Positions 23,030-34,884 of a stretch of DNA of 64,000 bases are shown piece after piece. Origin of the DNA: Proteles cristata cristata (taxonomy: Eukaryota > Chordata > Mammalia > Carnivora > Hyaenidae); contig JAESUZ010003490.1 in NCBI GenBank assembly GCA_017311185.1, positions 1,984,001 through 2,048,000 on the forward strand, in the 5' to 3' direction. Within the stretch, counting starts at the first letter, position 1. The number at the start of each line of letters is the position of its first letter. The position numbers and the translations under genes were made by a program. The notes beneath the pieces are model-generated. The model made no database searches and was not told where the DNA came from. It saw nothing but the letters and a program-made list of their open reading frames with translations.

Positions 23030-23665
23030 ATCCTTCCTCTGCAAACCTGCCTCTACTGAGTTCCTTATCTCGATTGGTGACTTCCTCTCCCCCATCTCTG
23101 CATCTGGCCCTTTACCCAGGGCTGATAATTTTGTCTCCTCTCTCTTAAATCTCTTCCTGCTTTGTTATGCAAAGGATCCTTGCTTTAGTTCAAGGTCCCT
23201 TCTTGGGCTATTATGATAAGCTTCTAACCGTTCTTACAGTCTCTATTTGCAAGCGCTCCAATCTGTCTTCTACAGAGTGACTTATCTAAAATACAAAGCT
23301 GGCCATGTTATTCCTTTGCTTAAAATCATTGGCCCTTTGTCTAAAGGGGATGAGGGTTAGTCTCCTCAGTTATGGTCTCCAAGACTCCTTGTGATCTAAC
23401 CCTTGCCTCTGTCCTTATCTCCCATCAAACTCTCTTTTCCACCTAATTTCTGGTAGTGCCAAACTGTTAGTGCCTGAAACACTGGTATTTTCATGCTGCT
23501 GTGACTCTGCCTGCTTTTCTTTCTTGTCTTCCTGGAAGACTCCTGCTCGCCCTTTGAGACCCTAGTTAGGCATTTCCTCTTTGAAGCCTTCTCTGACTCT
23601 CCTGATGGAGGTTTAGTGTTGATCCCTCTGTCTTTTTTTGCATACTTCTGCCATTGTGTGTTTTC
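23030..23665 (+). mobile_element. L2 LINE, 3' half
   Basis: Sense L2 landmarks in order: gcgctccaatctgtcttcta, agagtgacttatctaaaata, ttcctttgcttaaaatcatt, 'actccttgtgatctaaccc', 'cctcttt gaagccttctctg'. At more than 600 bases this is the longest L2 relic here. Frames are broken. Confidence 0.8.
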
Positions 23666-24165
23666 GTCAGGCCCCTGTGAGAGCTCTAAGAGAAATCGTT
23701 TAGGTTGGGCTGGTGGGAACTAGGTGGTCATTAATGTCTGGTGTCGAATGGAATTAACCAGGGCCTAGTGATACAGACCCTGGATGTTGTCACTGAATCT
23801 GTGATTACTGGGTATTTCAGGCCCTTCTCTATTTCACATGACCTTTTAAATGGTTTCATATCCCGAGTCATCAATTGCCCTTCTTATATGTAAAGATGCT
23901 GTAACAAACAGATCGCCAGCTGTGTGTGTCTAAATAGCAGGGGAAGGTTTCTCTGCCTCCGTCCAGCAGGACTGTCCAGTGCGGCAGTCTGTCTGTTCTT
24001 GGATGTCTGCTCTTGAATAGAACTTTGGCCAGCTGTTCTTAGGAATGAAGCCTTTGATCTCCTTGTGCCAGCCACAAGCAGTGCTCGGAATTACCCACGG
24101 GAAAAGAAGGGAAGTGAGGTGGTGCTCCGGGACCTGGAATCATCCACAGACTGGGTATTTCAGGG
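23666..24165. other. Unique intronic sequence
   Basis: No recognised repeat or exon. Confidence 0.5.
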
Positions 24166-24171
24166 CAGGAA

Positions 24172-24306
24172 ATATTCATTCACTCATTTGTTCAGCCCAT
24201 ATTTATTGTGTGCCTACTGTATGCCAGGCAGTCTTCTAGGTACTAGGTATAGACTGGTGAACAAAACAGACAAAAGTCCTTAACTTTAGGAAGCTTCCAT
24301 TCTGGG
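24172..24306 (-). mobile_element. L2 LINE 3' end fragment
   Basis: aatattcattcactcatttg, tatttattgtgtgcctactg, tatgccaggcagtcttctag and tggtgaacaaaacagacaaa match antisense L2 closely. Confidence 0.92.
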
Positions 24307-25530
24307 GGTTGCTTGACCATGGTCCTCCCTTATAAGGCTTCCATTCCGGCGGGGGTAGGGTGAGGAGGGCTGTGTCCTGACCATAGTGCATTGGCTGTGG
24401 AGCCCTAGCTCAGTACCTTTTTTGCACAGCAGGCACCAAACAAATGTTTGTGGAGGGGAATGAAGGAGTGTTGTTGGACAAATGAGGTTTAACTGGGCAG
24501 ATTGTTCTTCCTTGAGGGAAGGGAACCAGATTTTATTAAGCACTTGCCAGGTGCAGAGCAATTTTCCCATAGAAGACCCTGGTCTTCCAGGATGAAGGGC
24601 CCTTCCGAGAGACCGTGCACCATTTGCCGGGCCGTGTGGCTGATTTGACAGCTCTCCAGAGGGAACTACGAAATGAGCCCCCCACGTTTTGGCTGACAGC
24701 TACAGGTCCCCAGTTCCCTCTTTGCCTCAATAAACATCCAGCCCAGACCAGTTAGCTGGGTTGGGCACGCTGGGGAACAGATCTGTTTCTTTCTCTCTTT
24801 TCCATTGTTTGGTTGGCCCAATGCAAGGGTTTTAAATAGAACAGACCAACATGACTATAAAACATCTGTAACACTGCACATTTAGTAAAGTTCCTGGCAG
24901 ACTGCGTTCAGTTTGATTGGTGATGTTTTTGCTGCGAATGTTGTTTCCTTTCCCCCGCTCGCTTGTCCCTCTGGAAAATAAAGTTTTCTGTTATGTGAGG
25001 ATTTATAGAAATATGTTCCTGGCAGGAGGAGAACACAGACATATTACAATATGGGTGTAGCAGAGAAATACTATTACCTCCGAGGCCTGGTCAGTTTTAT
25101 CTCTTATAGAGAATGACCTTGCTATGTGGAAGAGTCTGTTCCTCTTCATAGGGTAAGGGGCTGTCTAGGGCAAGGCAGATAAAGACATTGCTTTTGCGCT
25201 GAGATGGCATCCATTTTGCTGGAGCACCATCAGCCTTGGAAAACCGTGGTTGCCCTGGGCCGGTGCTGGAGGTGGGCCGATTCCGTGTGGTGCCTGAGAA
25301 ATTGGAGAGATGCACAATCGGTTGTAATGAGTCATTGGGTTTGCAGAGTATGCTTCATGCCTTTTCCAAGTGCTTCTCTGTCTGTTGTGTAGTCCCTGGG
25401 GACAGGCAGGGAAGGTTTGATCCCTACTCACAGCCAAACAGATAGAGGTGACCTGATGGGGGGTGAGGGGAAGGGAAGGGGAACTTTTGTGTGCCTGTCA
25501 TTCCGTCTCAATGCTAAATGCATTTCATGT
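24307..25530. other. Unique intronic sequence
   Basis: One weak L2/MIR-like remnant near 24380-24470; otherwise nothing recognised. Confidence 0.5.
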
Positions 25531-25541
25531 GTTAACTCTTT

Positions 25542-25751
25542 AAAAATTTTTTTCTTAAATATTTGTTCATCTTTGAGAGCGAGAGACAGACAGGATGTGA
25601 GCAGGGGAGACACACACAGAACCTGAAGCAGGCTCCAGGCTGTGAGCTGTCAGCGTAGAGCCCAACGCAGGGCTTGAACCCTCGAACCTCGAGATCATGA
25701 CCTGAGTCGGGGTCAGATGCTTAACTGACTGAGCCACCCAGGGGCCCACAC
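25542..25751 (-). mobile_element. CAN-SINE, antisense, inserted in a MIR
   Basis: Antisense tail, GA-rich body, cctcgagatcatgacctgag and head gccacccaggggccc. Flanked by the 11-bp repeat gttaactcttt at 25531-25541 and 25752-25762. The host MIR resumes at 25763. Confidence 0.95.
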
Positions 25752-25762
25752 GTTAACTCTTT

Positions 25763-25840
25763 TAATCTCATTTAGTAGAAGGAGAAACCCAAGTTCAGAG
25801 AAGCTCAGTCAGGGGCAGGGTCATGTAGTACACATGTGAT
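25763..25840 (-). mobile_element. MIR SINE fragment interrupted by SINE
   Basis: taatctcatttagtagaagg, aaacccaagttcagagaagc and gtcaggggcagggtcatgta continue an antisense MIR; its left part lies just before 25531. Confidence 0.7.
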
Positions 25841-26146
25841 TGAGCTTCCTGGGTTGCTCTTCTTTCTACTCTGTCATGTGACTGGCTCAGGGTGCTGGGG
25901 TTGGAACCTGGCCCTCCCACCTTCAGAGTCTCCACATCTGATCCCCTTTTCAGCCTCCAGAACCCTCTCGGATTTAGAAAGATTGCCTTCCATCCCTTTA
26001 GGGGTAAGACATTTAATAAATGGCCGAAAGACTTGCTCATAATTATCTTGGCTTCTCTCTTTCACTGCAAATGCTCCTTGGCTTCCCCTTTGCCCTCAAA
26101 GGAAGTTACTTGTGGCAACTGGCAGGGGCCAGACAACACATCCTGG

Positions 26147-26148
26147 GG

Positions 26149-26179
<31 letters not shown>

Positions 26180-26187
26180 GTGTGTGT
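26147..26187. repeat. (GT)n microsatellite
   Basis: Eleven or so GT units, a TATG interruption, then a few more GT units. Confidence 0.95.
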
Positions 26188-26189
26188 AA

Positions 26190-26779
26190 ATTTGACTTTT
26201 TTTCTTGACAAGTAAAATTTATGACCTAACAGATGGCTAAGTGTGTTTCCAAAGACGACCATGCCAAGGGTGCAATGTGCTTATCTCCCCTGACGCCTCC
26301 CCCACCTGACCCCCCTGACCCCTCTACCGCCCCAGGCCCGATGTCTCTGGAACAGTGGAATGGTGGAGCAGGGCCCTGCTGATGGGAAACTGACCCCAGG
26401 CCCATGGTGTCTTGGTGCCTTGCTTTTCTTCTCACTCTGCCCAGGCCTCCTTGCCGACATCTAGCGTGAAATGACCCAGCCCCCCACGATGGCCCTGCTT
26501 TTCTCTGTCTCGGCCTGAGTGAAGAGTGGCTTCCCCGTTTCAGCCCCGGGCCTGTAGGGCCTTCCCTGTCCGGCCTGGCCCCTGTCCTCCCTGCATTCCA
26601 TTGCCACCTTGGCTGTAGTCGCTCAGGTCCACTGAATCCTGCAGCGAATGTTGAAGATATTGCTGCTCCTGCTGGGGAGGCCCTACTCCCCTTTCTTTCC
26701 TGGCTGCCCGCCGCTGACCTTCAGGCTGCAGGTCATGCCCGGCCCTGAGCTCCCAGAGTCCCTCTTGCTACCGTAACAC
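26190..26779. other. Unique GC-rich intronic sequence
   Basis: No recognised repeat or exon. Includes a C-rich block at 26299-26333 (listed separately). Confidence 0.5.
26299..26333 (-). other. G-quadruplex motif (minus strand)
   Basis: The minus strand carries four G-runs of 4, 4, 6 and 5 bases separated by loops of 7, 3 and 6 bases, which satisfies the usual G3+N1-7 pattern. On the nascent MSI2 RNA the same stretch is C-rich. Confidence 0.6.
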
Positions 26780-26905
26780 AGCCTCTTGTTTGACAGGAAG
26801 CTCCGTCAGACCAGACACCAGATGTTATTCCACTTAACATGCACAGCACGTGGCACACAGTAGGTCCTCAGATCACCTTTGATGAGAGAATAAATGAACG
26901 AGGAT
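26780..26905 (+). mobile_element. L2 LINE 3' end fragment
   Basis: agcacgtggcacacagtagg followed by tcctcagatcacctttgatg and agaataaatgaacgagga matches the sense L2 terminus. Confidence 0.75.
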
Positions 26906-26994
26906 GTTGTGCCGCCAGAGCCCGTTCTCCACAGTTGTCATCTTATACCCCTTGGTCTCTAGTGTCATTCTCCTGTAATTCAGCAGTCCCTTTT

Positions 26995-27140
26995 TGAGAC
27001 CCTACTATGTGCCAGGTACATTCGACACGCCTTGCAATGCCTAGCTATTGCCCCACTCTACACATGGCTTACCTACAGTTACATTAAAGAAGTGGCTGAG
27101 CTGGGACTCGCACCAGTGTTCCCTGGTTCCCGCTGCTTCT
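26995..27140 (-). mobile_element. MIR SINE fragment
   Basis: gaccctactatgtgccaggt, gaagtggctgagctgggact and cgcaccagtgttccctggtt follow antisense MIR order. Confidence 0.8.
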
Positions 27141-27300
27141 CCTAGAGCCCTGATGGCACCGTAGAATCTTCTGGAGAATGTTTAAAAACTAGCGATGCCC
27201 GGGCCTCACTGCGGACCCACGAGATCAGCATCGCCAAGGTGGGGCTGCCGTCGCTAGGTTTACGAGATGCCCCAGGAGATGTGAGGTGCTGCGGGGCACT
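27141..27300. mobile_element. MER5A-like hAT element
   Basis: Fragments 'agaatcttctggagaatgtt', 'taaaaactagcgatgcccgg' and 'tgccccaggagatgtgaggt' resemble the non-autonomous Charlie-type elements MER5A/MER20. GC-shifted and diverged. Confidence 0.5.
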
Positions 27301-29150
27301 CCGGGCGCTCCCTGCAGCCTGGCCCAGCTCTGTGCATTAGGTAGACCTTGCTCATCAAGAACTGATTGCCGCGTGCATCTAAAATACGCTAATGAAGGTA
27401 ATCAAGGCTAAGGGTTAAGGCTGCCATTTGTTCCTTTCACGGAATCAACTGGAGGGCTTGGGGGATGGGCCGCCCTGGCTTCAGAGCCCGCCTGCTGGCA
27501 AAGTTCCTGTGCTTTCCCTCCTACGAAGACCAAAGAGCTGTTTGGTCCTCGGTGAGGGGGAACAGGTCCTGTCTTACCAGGGCGGGTTCTAGAAGTTTCT
27601 TTGTCTCAGGCCATCTTCCCCAGAAGGCAGAGCACAGAGGACCCTCCCAAGCTTGGTTTTCCTCAGCCAGACTTTCAGCCGTAGCTCCTCAGCCTCGAGG
27701 TTTCCTTCCGAAGCACCCCGTGGAGGAAGGAGGCAGGGCCCCCAAGGCGGTCTGCGAGGCTTGGGTGTTTACTGCTGGCAGCCGCAAACTGGGAAGCGCT
27801 GAGCTTCTGTGGAGAAAACACGTGTGGCAGGTGGTTGCTACCCAGCTGAACTGTTTTAAGGAGAGAGCAGTTTGGGAGGTAGGAAGGGGAGCTCTGAGCA
27901 ATCCCTCCCCCCAGCCCCTGGCCTCGAGAAGGCCTCTGGCGCCTCTCAGCCTGCACTGGGGCGCCCTGGAGGCTGGAGCCGGGGAAGAAGGCCCGCGAAG
28001 GGTCTGTGTTAGAGGCCTGGGCTCCTGCCCTTGTCGGAGGGTGAGGAACCCTTGTGGGCGGCCCTCTTGGGGTTTTAATTCCACATGTGCTGCCTCAGTT
28101 TATGCTACCCGGACCATGGTTTTAGGCCTAATTTTCAGGGGGCAAAGTGACGACAGAACCGTTAGGAGAGTTCACCTAATCTCGTCTGACCCACCAGGAT
28201 GTTCTTTAGTCTGCCTCCGCCTGCACACATGTGCCTGAAAATGCAGGCAGGTGCACAGAGAGGGCGTGTTTGAAAGTCATGGTCGTTGTGTCGTTTGGCT
28301 CGCTGCTGTAGGCCAGATCACCTGGGACCTCCGCGTTAGCCCTGGGGCCCCTGACCATCGGCGTCAGCGTTTCCAGGGCTCTGCCCCTCGGTGAGGCATC
28401 CTCCAGGTCTTCGGGAGAATTCCACCAGGCCCCACAGTGGGAATGACGGGAGCAGGTGGAAGGAACCGTGTTCGCCCCGGCCGCGCCGTCCCGGCTGGCC
28501 CCCCAGCTCCACCTCTGTCTGAGGTTCATGAAGAATCCGCATGGGCTGCCTCCTTGGTATGCAGAAAGGCCTGGCTGCCATGCACACTCCGTAACAGGAA
28601 AGGGTACTTACTTAATTTCGCTTAATACAGCCGCTGTAAAAGATTATGGGTTTTAATTGCATCTGCGTATCAGCAATCATTAGAACACTGGAGAGAGTTG
28701 CCGGGGCCTCCTGGGACGCGCTCTGTCGCATTAGGGGGTGGGGGCTCCAAGAAGGACAGAGTGACGGAGAGCCTCCCTGTGGACGCAGAACAGCTTGGGT
28801 GCCTGGGGTTGGGGTGACGGCCGGCCGGCTGCCTCGCTCAGTGGCAGTTGACGCGTGGCTTGCGGTCCTTAATTTCCTGTGCTTTCCAAGCCAACCCTCC
28901 ATCTCCACACGTTTTTCTCTTACCTCCCGGAGCCCCCTGTCTGAGTGCTTCGTCGAGGATATTACTCTGTGATACCAATCTGTGGACAGGTCACCCAAGG
29001 GGGCTGAAGCTTTTCCCCCCAGGGGTAAGAGGAAGCGGTATTTTTAAATTAGCCTGGGAGGGAGTCAGGCAGAGAGGGCAGAGGTGTGGGGGAGTGAGCA
29101 TTGGAGGCAGGCTGATCATTTCATTACAAGATCACGTTCTCCTTCAGGTG
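27301..29150. other. Unique GC-rich intronic sequence
   Basis: About 1.8 kb with raised GC and some CpG (densest about 28300-28520) but no repeat, exon or splice-bounded frame recognised. A 257-codon open frame on the + strand at 27465-28238 has no family resemblance and shares the region with open minus-strand frames (131 and 93 codons), as expected for GC-rich non-coding DNA. Confidence 0.5.
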
Positions 29151-29430
29151 AGTTACTGTTGTTTTAATCAGAGGTAATGTTGTAACCCGACTATGTCGGA
29201 TAATTGTGTGTAAATTATATTCTAGCCCCATATAGATGAAGGCTATTTTTTTTTCCTCTTCCAATTTTAAAGCTATTTAGAGGGGATGCCAAATTGTAGC
29301 CTGAACCCTAGTGGTCTCTGGCTAATAGCTATAGATGGGAAGAGAGAGCTCCCAGAAACATTTGGGGTTATATTTATAATTAGTTTCCTCTGAAGTTAAA
29401 TTAATTTCTGCAGTTGGCAACATCGAATAT
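29151..29430. promoter_or_regulatory. Candidate conserved non-coding element
   Basis: AT-rich and repeat-free, with clustered TAATT/AATTA words (ataattgtgtgtaaattata, ataattagtttcc, aaattaatttctgc), an imperfect palindrome ccgactatgtcgg near 29187-29199, and ccatatagatg. Composition suggests a homeodomain-rich enhancer; conservation untested. Confidence 0.28.
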
Positions 29431-29599
29431 TGTTACACCTTGGTCCAGTGGTCAGCAAGGGGTGAATCCGAGCACAAGCCCGTGGTGTTAGTTGGTGGGT
29501 GAAGCAGTGGGGAGAGTACACGCTCTTGAGCCTCGGGTTTCCTTTAAGCCCTTTTTGCAGTCAGACTCTCGATTTAAGGATCTTTTTGGCCCGTCATGA

Positions 29600-29726
29600 A
29601 ACAAACAAAAAGGAACAACTTTATTGAGATAGTCATAGGCTATACAATTTACCCATTTAGGAGTACAGTTCAGTGGTTTTAGTGTATCACAGATATGTAC
29701 GTGCACCATCTCCACTGTCAATTTTA
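29600..29726 (-). mobile_element. L1 3' region relic, left part
   Basis: acaactttattgagatagtc, aggctatacaatttacccat and ttcagtggttttagtgtatc are antisense L1 3' landmarks. Interrupted by a SINE at 29727. Confidence 0.85.
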
Positions 29727-29928
29727 AACTATTTTTTTAATGTTTATTTTTGAGAGACAGAGCACGAGCAGGGGAGGGGCAGAGAGAGAGGAGACAGAGA
29801 ATCTGAAGCAGGCTCCAGGGTTTGAGCTGTCAGCACAGAGCCCGATACGGGCCTTGAACTCAGAAACCGTGAGATCATGACCTGAGCCAAAGTCGGATGC
29901 TTAACCAACTGAGCCACCCAGGCGCCAT
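29727..29928 (-). mobile_element. CAN-SINE, antisense, inserted in L1
   Basis: Complete cat-type element ending gccacccaggcgcc. Flanked by 16-bp repeats tccactgtcaatttta (29711-29726) and tccacagtcaatttta (29929-29944), one mismatch. The repeat is L1 sequence, proving insertion into the older L1. Confidence 0.97.
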
Positions 29929-29944
29929 TCCACAGTCAATTTTA

Positions 29945-30240
29945 GAACCTTATCATGACCCGAGAAAGAACCCCCGTACTCTTTACAGCCATCCTCACCC
30001 CTCTCCCGTAGCCCTGAGCAGCCCCCTGATGTACTTTCTATCTCTCGAGTGTCCCTGTTACTAACCTTCACGTGAACAGACTCCTGCACCACGTGTGGCC
30101 TTTCATGGCGGCTTCTCTCACTTAGCATGATGTTTTCAGGGCTCATCCACGTTGTGGCGTGTGTCAGTGTTTCGTTCCTTTTGGTGGCTGAAGACTATTC
30201 CATGACCCAGATATACCACACTTCATTTATCCCCTCATCC
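29945..30240 (-). mobile_element. L1 3' region relic, right part
   Basis: gaaccttatcatgacccgag, ccctgatgtactttctatct, cacttagcatgatgttttca and atgacccagatataccacac continue the antisense L1 sequence. Confidence 0.88.
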
Positions 30241-30376
30241 TTTTAAAACTTTATTTAAATTTAATTTTTTTTTAACCATGTTTATTTGAGAGAGAGAGAG
30301 AGTGAGCGAGCACACACACGACAGAGTGCGATAGGGAAGGGGGGCGGAGAGCGAGGCAGAGAGGGAATCCCAAGTG
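30241..30376 (-). mobile_element. CAN-SINE, antisense, tail half only
   Basis: Antisense tail and GA-rich body (tttatttgagagagagagag, gagagggaatcccaagtggg) are present, but the tRNA-derived head is missing. A 5'-truncated copy that landed at the edge of the L1 relic. Confidence 0.75.
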
Positions 30377-30544
30377 GGCTCCACTCTGAGCATGATGAGT
30401 ATGGCCTGCCTTCTGTGGGAGGGGGCTTGCAGATTGTCACACGTGTCGGCGTAGCGCCCTCCTCCATGATGGTGAGACTTCTGTGTGCGCTCCTGCTCCA
30501 GGCTCACCAAGCAAGGCCAGGCCAGGGCTGTAGTGTCCTTCATA

Positions 30545-30870
30545 TCCATTTCTTAGGGGCCGCCAGAACAGCTGGGTGGATTAAAGCAAAAGAAAGGTAT
30601 TCTCTCCCAGTTCAGGAGTCCAGAAGTCTTTAATCAGGGTTCGGCAGGGCTCGTTCCGGTACCGTTCATGCCTGTCGCCCGGTTCTAGTAGCTGCCGACA
30701 ACTCTGGGTGTTCCTTGGTTTGTAGACTTGTCACTTCATGCTGTGGCTCCATCTTCCATGGCTTTTCTGTGTAAGGACACCAGTCATTGGACTTGGGGCC
30801 CATCCCATACCCAGAATGATTTCAAGATTCTTAACCGATTACATCTGAAAGAGCTCTGTTTCTGAAGACC
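30545..30870. mobile_element. Old interspersed repeat, family unresolved
   Basis: Common mammalian repeat phrases in order: 'tgggtggattaaagcaaaag', 'ttctctcccagttcaggagt', 'tgttccttggtttgtagact', 'aaggacaccagtcattggac', 'taaccgattacatctgaaag'. Clearly a dispersed repeat; family name not certain. Confidence 0.7.
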
Positions 30871-32190
30871 TAGGTGGACACAGTAGTTGGCCCGCTATGG
30901 TCTTTTTCCACATATGATTGTAGAATCATTTGGAGAAGATTCTAGTACCTGACCTGGTTTCCAGTTTTATCTACTAAGTGAGTTTGGCCACCAGATTCAG
31001 ATATAATGGAGCTGGTAGCAAGAGTGTTAGTTTAGAAGGAGGAGGGAAGGATGGGGAAAAAAACCACTGGGGGAACTTGGGAATTTCAGAGGGTACGTTC
31101 CTTGGAGGAACCTTCCTGTGGAATGGAGCTGTGGAGTTCAGGACTTCTGCAGTCTTAGTGCCTCGATAGTGTCTTTGCCGTACAAAGATAGGGCTTAATT
31201 TTCAGATGCAGAGAATCGACATGCAGTTGATGGTAACACACAGTTTTATCCTAGAGTCTGAAGAACAGAGTGTTTACTGGTTTCAGACACTTGGATGGAA
31301 TCGTATGGTATCTGCTAGCGTGTCCGTTCTCCCGTGTCACCTCACCTTCCCTTTAACCAACACATGAGCCACCTTGCTAGGACTTGATTTTTCCGTCTGC
31401 ATAATGGAGATGACAGACAGGTTTGCAAAATCTTGCCTGACCCCACTGTTCTCTCATCTTCCCCAGGCTGTCTCCCCCTTGGGGCTTCCACAGATGGGAG
31501 AGCTTCTGTAGATAAGTCCTTGGTCAGTGAAGATGGCTCAGGTGTTTTCCAAAGAGGGAATTTGGGCTCTTTGCAGGAGCATGGTGATGGCAAGAGCTGA
31601 CTTAATTTCCTGGGCTTCTCTCCTACCCATTCAGGACTCCCCAGAACCACTTTTTGCCTTTCCATGCATCTGCCAGGATGAGAAACATTTGCAGTTACTG
31701 TTGTTTTCCTGTGTGACAACTAATATCTTTGGGGCAAAGCCTTGGAGCTAAGTTTTCCCCGTCAATCTCATCTTTCACAGTAATTTCTCTTTTCTAGTAC
31801 CCACCTCCCTTCTGCTTTCAACACACATACACTCGCATTCATCTACTTTATCCTCTTATAAAAATAACATCCAGTGGCCCCACTCTGAGTGACCATTTCA
31901 GATGCAAACACAGTTTTTTAAACGGATTTTTTGAAACTTAAAAAGAGAAAAAAAAGCCACTCTTTGGTTAGAAGCAGGAAAGTGGAGTGTTCTTTGCAGC
32001 TCTGGTTAGCAGCCGGCTTTGGCCAGTTCTGATGTGTAAACAGCAATTTTCCAAACTGGAATGGGTGCTGGGGTTTTCTTTCTGGAGCCAAGAGGTGTGG
32101 AGAGCAGTGGTGTTTAGTTAAATTACGGGTCTAGATGCAGAATGTACGGCAATGATTTGTGAGAGCCTGAACACTCCCCTCCCTCCATGC
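30871..32190. other. Unique intronic sequence
   Basis: One short MIR-like remnant near 31370-31440; otherwise nothing recognised. Confidence 0.5.
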
Positions 32191-32219
32191 TACACACACA
32201 CACACACACACACACACAC
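32191..32219. repeat. (AC)n microsatellite
   Basis: About 14 AC units. Confidence 0.95.
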
Positions 32220-34040
32220 CCCACTTCCCAGAGTGCTGCCCTAGATTATACAATTAAGGGCATCTGTTAGGGGAGGTGGCTGTCCCCAAGTGGTGTAGGG
32301 TTCTTGGTGGGTATCTGGTGTCTCAAAAGAGTGGAAAGCATTCACATACAAAGTGTTTTCTGCAAACTCCCACCCTGCCCACCCCCCCCAAAAAAAAAAC
32401 AACGCTTCATGCAAAGGACACTTAGGATGACTTTCCTGGTGGATTTTGGAGTGAGCCCTCTCTGGAACAGATGGGTATCTCCTTCCATTTGGGGCCCCTG
32501 TGGGGGTCACCTGGGCATTTTGGTGTGTGGCGGCCATCTTCCCCTGCTTTGTGTGGTTAAATACTGTATTGGTGTGAAGTCTGTGGGTTAGGAAACAGTT
32601 ACCCAAAGGGCCTAGCACAGGAAGAAAACACAGGTGGCTCTCTCCACTGTGGGCAGAGAGGACTTTTTATAATGCACAGGACTATGGAGTCAGGGAGACT
32701 AGTGGGTAACTTGTCCTGCTCACTGTTGCAGAAGAGGGTTAAAGTTCTGGAGGTGCTGGTCAGTTCTCCGGGCAAGTAGAAGCCAAGACTAAGGGTCGGG
32801 ACTAGAGAGTTACTCCAAATGCACGCACGTGCACATGCACACCCACGTGCACAATCGGACACAGAAACTTTGGCAGTATGGTTGGGAATTTGAGGGCCTC
32901 CATTCAGTCCCACCGAGAGCCTGGACACAACGGGCAGCCTCGCCTTCATCCTGCCCTCCTCAGTAGGTAGAGGGAAACAGAAGGAAGGATGTGTGATTCT
33001 AGAGTCCTCTGCCTGCCTCCGATGTCCCTCCTCAGAATGCAAATCATCAAGCAGTGCACAGTCCATTTAGCAGCACTGCCGTCAGGATTCCCGAAGTAAA
33101 TCACTCCATTTCCCCCGGCGTGCCCCTGGCGGGAGAGGTCACCGTGCGGAGCCCTGTCGGCCCCCAACCGTGCTCTCCTCTCCCACAGCCAAGACATTGG
33201 TGAGCAGCTAACCGAGTGTTACACATCTTCCCACTGGCCTTTTCACGTCTGGAAGGCTTTGATTAAACCAGTTTCCTCTTAGTGTTTGCTGAAGGATGGG
33301 ATCCATCACTATCTGAGCTGGTTCCTGGAGAGGATGTTTTAGTAACTTAGGACACGTCGGTGCAGCGTCTGGGGCCTGGGATTTCTCATCCTTCTAGAAA
33401 AAAGTATTTTAAAGACTTTTTTTGGACTGTGTAGATTTATGGCTGGGTGTCTGCCCCAGTGTTTAGGGCTCTGGCTTGACAGGTTTACGGCTGTTGAGCA
33501 ACAGTAGAGCGTGTAAGAGGGGACCTTTTCATTTAACCAGTTACTGGGGAATGAACATTCTGTTGACTTCTGTTATTTGGAGTGAAGACACGTTACTCGT
33601 TTAATTATCTGGGTCCATGTGAACATTTGGAATATAAATAGGGCCTGTTCTATACCCACCTGGCTCTAACCAATGTATAAATGGGACCATAGGGTTCATT
33701 TTATGGAATGCTTTTTCCAGAGTTTCTTGAAGTTCAGAACGCCACTGGTGCATGTTTGTGGATCAGATTAGTATTTCCTTATAGATATTCAATTACTTGG
33801 ATGGGTTAAAAAAAAAAAAAAAGGAAAAAAAGAATGAAAAATCTGAAATGAAACTATTGGGAGTCTTTGCCCATCTGAAATCACATAGAGAGGCAGGAAA
33901 ATGGTTTTGAAATTACAGTGGAAGAGAATGGGGGCACCAAGAGTTGATTTATCAAAGATTTTTGTGCAAGGTGTCTCTCTGCCGCCCATTCATTCTGAGC
34001 TTGAAGGATGAATTTAGTAATTGACTTTGGATTCAGTTAC
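32220..34040. other. Unique intronic sequence
   Basis: About 1.8 kb with no recognised repeat except short A runs at 32390-32399 and 33808-33821. Confidence 0.5.
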
Positions 34041-34044
34041 AGTG

Positions 34045-34180
34045 ACCACTTATCTAGCATCTGCCTGGTATCCTGCTAGACACTTAGGCATATGTTATTT
34101 AATTTAGTCCTAATAGAAACCTCGCGTGGTAGGCTAATTATTATATCTCCATTTTATAGTGGATTAAATTCCACATTGTA
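34045..34180 (-). mobile_element. MIR SINE fragment
   Basis: catctgcctggtatcctgct, gttatttaatttagtcctaa, aacctcgcgtggtaggctaa and tatctccattttatagtgg follow antisense MIR order. Confidence 0.85.
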
Positions 34181-34843
34181 TTGGAATGTGGGCTCCCACA
34201 CCTAGCACTTCGTGTATCTGTTGACTGAATACATTAGGCAAATTAGGTGGTAAAAGTTGGCAGTCAGTGAGCGTAGGGAGAGATTTGAACCTGGAAAGGG
34301 ATGGAGAGGTTCACGGGAAGGTGACCTTGCTCCACCAGGGGGAGCAGAATAAGATGCCCAGTAGTTAACAAGAGGTTCTTGGAATTGTCGCTGGGTGTGG
34401 GTGGGATCTTCGTAGAATGTCCTTCGTAGAATGTGCACCTTATCTTCTCGTGCCTCCCATTCATCTGGAGAGAGCCGAAAAGCACTAAATCACAGCTTTG
34501 AACACTCATGCAACCACCGCCTGGCTCTCACAGGCAACAGGAAGTGTGTGGCGTTGCTAGGACAATGTCCTCTTAAAATAGTGCAGCAAATCCACTAAGG
34601 GGACGTTCCAGATGGGACTCCGTCAACGGGCTGTGGCAGCACATGTGTCCCCTCCGGAAGCTGCTGAGCCAAAGTGTGAGCTCCTTGAAGTCTGAGCGTC
34701 TCCTTCCATGGCCATCGTGCTTCCTGCTCAGTGGGAGTTTGGGGTTAGGTGGAATTGGTGCGTTGGTCCAGGACTTCACAGTGCAGAGTGCAGGACCGAA
34801 GCCTCTGGGGAGTGCTCCTCAGCACACAGCCTGCCAGTAACCA

Positions 34844-34879
34844 CCCAGGTGTCACTCAGCCCCCAGGTGTCACTCAGCC
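34844..34879. repeat. Tandem duplication, 2 x 18 bp
   Basis: The 18-mer cccaggtgtcactcagcc occurs twice in perfect tandem. A smaller pair (about 13-14 bp, cttcgtagaatgt) lies at 34408-34434. Confidence 0.95.
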
Positions 34880-34884
34880 ATGGC

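Noticed and set aside
27465..28238. 257-codon open frame on the + strand, the longest in the window
   Set aside because: The region is GC-rich, so stops are rare; the opposite strand is open too (131 and 93 codons), the residue composition is low-information Arg/Gly/Ser/Pro-rich, no domain is recognisable, and no splice sites bound it.
28300..28560. CpG island promoter
   Set aside because: CpG density is raised but short and patchy, with no associated exon or transcription start evidence.
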